DNA of 9,075 bases. It comes from Limnohabitans sp. (GTDB lineage Bacteria > Pseudomonadota > Gammaproteobacteria > Burkholderiales > Burkholderiaceae_C). Position numbers and translations under genes: made by a program. The stretch lies in the NCBI GenBank assembly GCA_023260735.1, contig JALQUL010000075.1:1-9075 (forward strand), given 5' to 3'. Each line of letters starts with the position of its first letter. Position 1 is the stretch's first letter. The notes under the pieces were generated by a model. The model did no database searches. It had not been told where the DNA came from and worked only from the letters and a program-made list of their open reading frames with translations. Of this stretch, positions 5,932 through 9,075 are shown one piece after another.

Positions 5932-6018
5932 TGCCAACAATTTACATTATTAATTGTAGGTCAGGCATTTCAAATAAAGGTAAGTAATTTATGCCAATTT
6001 GCAATCAAATTGTGCCAA
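5932..6018. repeat. Three TGCCAA direct repeats and a CAATTTG/CAAATTG dyad upstream of the membrane-protein gene
   Basis: TGCCAA occurs at 5932-5937, 5992-5997 and 6013-6018, all in one orientation; the last two are exactly 21 bp apart. Between them CAATTTG (5995-6001) and CAAATTG (6006-6012) form a perfect dyad with a CAAT centre. All lie in the 269-bp gap between the membrane-protein start and the downstream LysR gene's stop. No gene is visible in this gap. Confidence 0.35.
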
Positions 6019-6117
6019 ATTAATTGAATATCAGACTTGAATTGATAGAGAATTGAAATATTGTTTTCATAAAATAAAATGTAGTCTATTGATATATTGA
6101 CGGATATTGTAAAAATT

Positions 6118-6147
6118 AAAAAAATGTAAAAGTGTTGATTTCACTTT
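6118..6147 (-). terminator. Probable intrinsic terminator of the second LysR gene
   Basis: On the minus strand AAAGTG (6147-6142) and CACTTT (6134-6129) form a 6-bp stem with a 7-nt loop, overlapping the stop codon. It is followed by TACA and a run of seven Ts (6124-6118). The stem has only two G-C pairs, but the T-run and position fit. Confidence 0.45.
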
Positions 6148-7048
6148 ATTTTTTACCGCCTAAAATATCTTTGTTCTTTGATAAATGCATGATTAAAAAA
6201 TCTATAAAGACTCTTACTTTGGCCGGTATTAAACGAGTTTCAGTGAGGGCATAAAAGGGTACTATAGGAGGGTGCCATTCTTTGAGTACACGTACCAATT
6301 GCCCCGCTTTTATTTCATCTTTTATTAACTCTGAAGACAATGCAACTATGCCAACTCCTTGAATGGCCAATTTACGTAACAAGCCAATATTGTTAGCTAC
6401 GACGCTAGAATTGGTATGAATAATTTCTATTTTTTGAGTTTTTTGATGAACTAATTTTAAAGCTTGTTTGGAAATTCTTAGGCAATTAAACCGAATTAAA
6501 TCTTGTGGTGTTTTGGGTTCACCAAAGGTTTTTATAAATTCCGGCGATGCGTAAAGTGCCAGTTGAGTATGGCCTAATTGCCTTGCAATTAAATGTTGTT
6601 CTTTAGGGTGTCCAATCCGAATAGCTAAGTCAACTTGTTCAGTAATTAAATCACTTTGCCTCGGAGTTACATCTAATTCTAAGCTAAGTCCAGGGTAGGT
6701 TTTTAAAAATTGTGCAATGATGTCGCTTAAATAAAGAATGGTGAAGTCCACTGGTACTGATGCTCTAATTAAGCCAGTAGGTTGAGTCAACATACCAGCA
6801 AGTTCTTCTTGCGCTAATTTAGCTTCTTCAATAATTTTTTTACAACGATCAAAATAGAGTTGGCCCGCTTCTGTTAGCTCGACCTTTCTGGTGGTGCGAT
6901 TCAACAGTCTTAAGCCAAGTTCTTTTTCAAGTTCTGCAATTCGCCTAGATAGAGTTGAGTTAGGCATATCTAGTTTAATGGCTGCAGCCCTAAACCCGCC
7001 TGCAGTGGCCACTTCAACAAATAGATGTATGTTTCTAAAGGCATCCAT
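6146..7048 (-). CDS. LysR-family transcriptional regulator
   Basis: Full-length LysR regulator of 300 residues. The N-terminal HTH (MDAFRNIHLFVEVATAGGFRAAA..., recognition region about 17-40 with 'LDMPNSTLSRRIAELE') continues into 'LGLRLLNRTTRKVELTEAG', the pattern of the large branch that includes DmlR, AaeR and PtxR-like proteins. The effector domain (about 90-290) contains 'GLIRASVPVDFTILYLSDIIAQFLKTYPGLSLELDVT' and 'DLAIRIGHPKEQHLIARQLG', both standard. GGAG (7057-7054) precedes the ATG by 5 nt. It is divergent from the NmrA-like SDR gene and probably controls it and itself through the shared 109-bp region. The ligand cannot be predicted from the sequence. Confidence 0.9.
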   Translation of the reverse strand: MDAFRNIHLFVEVATAGGFRAAAIKLDMPNSTLSRRIAELEKELGLRLLNRTTRKVELTEAGQLYFDRCKKIIEEAKLAQEELAGMLTQPTGLIRASVPVDFTILYLSDIIAQFLKTYPGLSLELDVTPRQSDLITEQVDLAIRIGHPKEQHLIARQLGHTQLALYASPEFIKTFGEPKTPQDLIRFNCLRISKQALKLVHQKTQKIEIIHTNSSVVANNIGLLRKLAIQGVGIVALSSELIKDEIKAGQLVRVLKEWHPPIVPFYALTETRLIPAKVRVFIDFLIMHLSKNKDILGGKK

Positions 7049-7085
7049 AGTTGCTCCATTTATAGATCAATGAAACTCATTTTTA

Positions 7086-7106
7086 CTATTTAATTGATTA
7101 AAATAG
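7086..7106. promoter_or_regulatory. Palindrome in the LysR/SDR divergent promoter, candidate operator
   Basis: TTTAAT-TG-ATTAAA (7089-7102) is a perfect 14-bp dyad. It extends to CTA (7086-7088) and TAG (7104-7106) if one extra A is looped out. It lies in the middle of the region between the LysR and SDR genes, where LysR proteins bind T-N11-A-type dyads. It covers the predicted -35 position of the SDR promoter and the predicted start site of the LysR promoter. Confidence 0.45.
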
Positions 7107-7109
7107 AAC

Positions 7110-7115
7110 ATTATA
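7110..7115 (-). promoter_or_regulatory. Consensus -10 box for the LysR gene (TATAAT)
   Basis: The minus strand reads a perfect TATAAT at 7115-7110, about 60 nt before the LysR ATG. No good -35 hexamer is present 17 nt upstream (AATGAG). Confidence 0.4.
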
Positions 7116-7117
7116 CT
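7112..7117 (+). promoter_or_regulatory. Candidate -10 box for the SDR gene (TATACT)
   Basis: TATACT (5/6 to consensus) lies about 40 nt before the SDR ATG. The matching -35 position (7089-7094, TTTAAT) is poor and falls inside the palindrome, as expected for a regulator-dependent promoter. It overlaps the opposite-strand -10 box. Confidence 0.4.
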
Positions 7118-7157
7118 TTCTTCTATTAGTTACTCATTTGGGTATAAAAGGGGAAAT

Positions 7158-8105
7158 ATGACACCAACATCACTAGCATCTACTACCACCATCTCTACAG
7201 ACAACGCAATTAAAAATAAAGTTTTAATCGTTGGTGCAACTGGTTTTTTGGGTAGCAAAATTTTGCAACAATTAAAACAAAATACGCAAGTATCGGTAAG
7301 GGCGATGTCGAGACGTGGTGCTCCTAGTTCAGCTACTCACAATATTGAATGGGTAAGAGGAGATTTAATGGATCCAAAGTCTCTTGACCACGCACTACAA
7401 GGGGTAGATGTAGTTGTGAGCTCGGCTAATGGTTATATGAAAGAAACCATAGAGGCTGATTTTGCAGGTAATAAAAATTTAATTGAAGCAGCAGCAAGAG
7501 CTGGCGTAAAGCGTTTTGTATTTTTAAGTATAGTGGCATGTGACAAAGCTCCAGCAGTACCACATTTTCATGCTAAAAAGGTGGCAGAAGATTTAATCAA
7601 AGCAACCGGCATGCCTTATGTATTAATAAGAGCCCCCGCATTTTTAGATCAAAGTAAAGACTATGTAGCTGACGGCGTAAAGGCGGGTCGATTTGTAGCA
7701 GTTGGAGATAAAACCACAGCATGGTCTTATATTTTAAGTGATGATTTAGCGCAGTATTTGGCACAAGCTGCGAGTTACCCAAGCGATGAAATTAATTATC
7801 AAACCATAGATGTAGGATGGCGCGATGGGGCAAAAAGTCAAGAGCAGATGGTAGAACTGATTTCACAATTCACTAGAAAAAAATTGTCGTTCTGGACAAT
7901 TCCATGGTTTATTTTTAAAGTGCTAGTGAAACCAGTTCAGTTGTTTTCTGATTTAGCTTACGACCTTATACAAATGTTTTTATTTTTTAAAACCGGCCAC
8001 TTTGTTGCCAATACTCAATTACAAGAGAAATTTTTTGGCACGGCACCATCTGCTAAAGAAGCGGTCAGAAAATGGGCTTTACTCAATCATATAGACCTGA
8101 AATAA
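7158..8105 (+). CDS. NmrA-like atypical short-chain dehydrogenase/reductase, NAD(P)-binding
   Basis: 315-residue Rossmann-fold protein. After a polar, Thr/Ser-rich N-terminal tail of about 18 residues, 'NKVLIVGATGFLGSKIL' (20-36) carries the GxxGxxG dinucleotide-binding loop at 26-32. It is followed by 'VSVRAMSRRG' and 'VRGDLMDPKSLDHALQGVDVVVSSA', the NmrA/atypical-SDR pattern. The classical YxxxK pair is replaced by 'HFHAKKVAEDLIKATGMPYVLIRAPAF', typical of NmrA-like members, so cofactor binding is secure but catalysis is not. A hydrophobic, aromatic-rich segment at about 248-282 (FWTIPWFIFKVLVKPVQLF...) suggests membrane association. GGGG (7149-7153) provides a ribosome-binding site 5-6 nt before the ATG. 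Probably controlled by the divergent LysR gene. The substrate is unknown. Confidence 0.88.
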   Translation: MTPTSLASTTTISTDNAIKNKVLIVGATGFLGSKILQQLKQNTQVSVRAMSRRGAPSSATHNIEWVRGDLMDPKSLDHALQGVDVVVSSANGYMKETIEADFAGNKNLIEAAARAGVKRFVFLSIVACDKAPAVPHFHAKKVAEDLIKATGMPYVLIRAPAFLDQSKDYVADGVKAGRFVAVGDKTTAWSYILSDDLAQYLAQAASYPSDEINYQTIDVGWRDGAKSQEQMVELISQFTRKKLSFWTIPWFIFKVLVKPVQLFSDLAYDLIQMFLFFKTGHFVANTQLQEKFFGTAPSAKEAVRKWALLNHIDLK

Positions 8106-8113
8106 CAGATGGC

Positions 8114-9075
8114 TTAGTGTGTGAAAGCCCCAACACTTAATCGGTGTTGTTGGGCTTGTTCACTAATCGCTAATTTATCTTTTTCACTTAAGCGGTTTAA
8201 ATTTTTAAGTTGCATTAACATACGGGGGTTTTTAGCTAATATATCAGCATGCTTGGCTAAATAATCCCAATATAAAGTAGTAAATGGGCAGGCGGTATTT
8301 CCAATTGAAACCGCTGGATTGTAACGACATTTTTTACAGTAGTTGCTCATTCTGTCAATGTATTTGCCACTCGCAATATAAGGTTTACTGGCCATTAGGC
8401 CGGCATCCGCAAATTGGCTCATGCCTAGGGTGTTGGGCAGCTCTACCCATTCAACCGCATCAATGTAAACACCCAAATACCATTGGTGTACCTGCTGAGG
8501 TTCAACACCTAATAAAAGGGCATACAGGCCTGTTACCATAAGTCTTTGTATATGATGGGCATAACCATGTTCAAGGGATTGTTCGATTGCATCCCCTAAA
8601 CAAGTCATATCAGTTTTCCCCGTCCAATAAAACTCTGGTAGTTGATGGCTTGCCTTCATTTTGTTTAACTGCAAATATTGTGGCATTTGAGTCCAATAAA
8701 TCCCTCTTACATATTCTCGCCAACCTAAAATTTGCCTGATAAAACCTTCTACCGCTTCAAGTGGGGCATGACCTTGTTGGTAGGCTTGTTCTGCTGCTTT
8801 TACCACCTCTTTAGGATTGAGTAATTTTAAATTTAATACACCAGAAAGATGGGAGTGGTAGAGCCATGCTTCACCTTCCCACATAGCATCTTGATATTTG
8901 CCAAAGTCGGCTAGGCGGTGTTGGATAAAGGCGTCTAAGGCCTGCAAAGCTTGTTTTCGATTGACTGGCCAGTTAAAGGTGTTTAGAGTTCCAGGATGCA
9001 GGGCTAACTTTTCATTTACCAAGTTAATAACTTCTTGGGTGGTGGTGTCTATAGCAAACTGGCAAGGCGCGGGTA
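8114..9075 (-). CDS. Fe-S cluster (6-4) photolyase / cryptochrome family protein (5' part beyond window)
   Basis: Deoxyribodipyrimidine photolyase-related protein (DPRP/FeS-BCP group, PhrB type), which uses light and FAD to repair pyrimidine (6-4) photoproducts. The frame stays open through the right edge (PAPCQFAIDTTTQEVIN precedes the TTG at 9022), so the N-terminal antenna domain is missing; about 319 of roughly 500 residues are visible. The FAD domain shows 'MWEGEAWLYHS', 'GFIRQILGWREYVRGIYW' and 'LPNTLGMSQFADAG'. Four cysteines (codons at 8602-8600, 8338-8336, 8329-8327, 8290-8288) are spaced 88, 3 and 13 residues apart, as I recall for the [4Fe-4S] ligands of Agrobacterium PhrB. The HH pair in 'YAHHIQRLM' (8557-8552) matches its active-site histidines. 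The gene converges with the SDR gene; their stops are 8 nt apart. Confidence 0.93.
   Translation of the reverse strand, partial: PAPCQFAIDTTTQEVINLVNEKLALHPGTLNTFNWPVNRKQALQALDAFIQHRLADFGKYQDAMWEGEAWLYHSHLSGVLNLKLLNPKEVVKAAEQAYQQGHAPLEAVEGFIRQILGWREYVRGIYWTQMPQYLQLNKMKASHQLPEFYWTGKTDMTCLGDAIEQSLEHGYAHHIQRLMVTGLYALLLGVEPQQVHQWYLGVYIDAVEWVELPNTLGMSQFADAGLMASKPYIASGKYIDRMSNYCKKCRYNPAVSIGNTACPFTTLYWDYLAKHADILAKNPRMLMQLKNLNRLSEKDKLAISEQAQQHRLSVGAFTH
8125..8157. terminator. Strong hairpin inside the photolyase 3' coding end, candidate bidirectional terminator
   Basis: AAGCCC-CAACAC (8125-8136) pairs with GTGTTG (8144-8149) and GGGCTT (8152-8157), giving 12 base pairs with a 7-nt loop and a TT bulge. 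It lies 20 nt past the SDR stop and within the final codons of the photolyase gene. Reading plus, it is followed by GTTCAC; reading minus, only TTT follows the stem. Intrinsic termination is therefore plausible for the SDR gene but lacks a proper T-run. Confidence 0.4.

Noticed and set aside
5992..6020. Possible sigma54 promoter (TTGGCAC...TTGCA) on the minus strand
   Set aside because: The GG and GC elements are 12 nt apart instead of the required 10.
6091..6110. Second NrtR-like half-site (TATATTGAC) before the second LysR stop
   Set aside because: One mismatch to the pnuC half-site and no inverted partner; expected by chance in AT-rich DNA.
8284..8541. Plus-strand open frame of 85 codons inside the photolyase gene
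   Set aside because: Antisense to conserved Fe-S photolyase motifs, with Cys/Pro/His-rich content typical of a shadow frame.
1..9075. Defence system, toxin-antitoxin pair, mobile element or CRISPR array
   Set aside because: No transposase, integrase, phage, toxin or repeat-spacer pattern was seen on either strand; all long frames match metabolic, transport, regulatory or repair families apart from one membrane protein.

Overview
The window is an AT-rich stretch of a bacterial chromosome. Its closest-looking protein families (NadR/PnuC/NrtR, two LysR regulators, an NmrA-type SDR, an Fe-S photolyase) point to a gamma- or betaproteobacterium. I cannot fix the genus from sequence alone. There are no insertion sequences, tRNA or rRNA genes, CRISPR arrays or phage genes. 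It looks like ordinary accessory chromosome made of small regulated modules.

Layout. (1) 1-285, minus: start of a VOC/PhnB-like protein that runs off the left edge. (2) 286-642: divergent regulatory region with a promoter for each direction and several palindromes. (3) 643-3186, plus: a three-gene NAD-salvage operon, pnuC (nicotinamide riboside uptake), a HTH-less bifunctional nadR (ribosylnicotinamide kinase plus NMN adenylyltransferase), and nrtR (ADP-ribose-sensing repressor with a degenerate Nudix box). A perfect 11+11 bp inverted repeat overlaps the -35 box of the pnuC promoter and is the likely NrtR operator. (4) 3252-5221: sbtA (Na+/bicarbonate permease, minus) divergent from a CbbR/CmpR-like LysR regulator (plus). 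(5) 5352-5876, minus: an unrecognised four-helix membrane protein. (6) 6146-8105: a LysR regulator (minus) divergent from an NmrA-like SDR (plus), sharing a 109-bp promoter region with a palindrome and overlapping -10 boxes. (7) 8114-9075, minus: the C-terminal two thirds of an Fe-S (6-4) photolyase, cut by the right edge, with a strong hairpin inside its last codons.

How it works together (inference). The NAD operon looks like a closed feedback loop: NrtR represses its own operon and, when ADP-ribose from NAD turnover rises, releases it so that PnuC and NadR rebuild NAD from nicotinamide riboside. The other two divergent pairs are typical LysR-and-target modules: inorganic-carbon uptake, and an NAD(P)-binding oxidoreductase. 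I saw no wholly new system. The most informative observations are the operator/promoter architecture of the NAD operon, the carbon-uptake pair with no carbon-fixation gene in view, and the hairpin inside the photolyase coding region.
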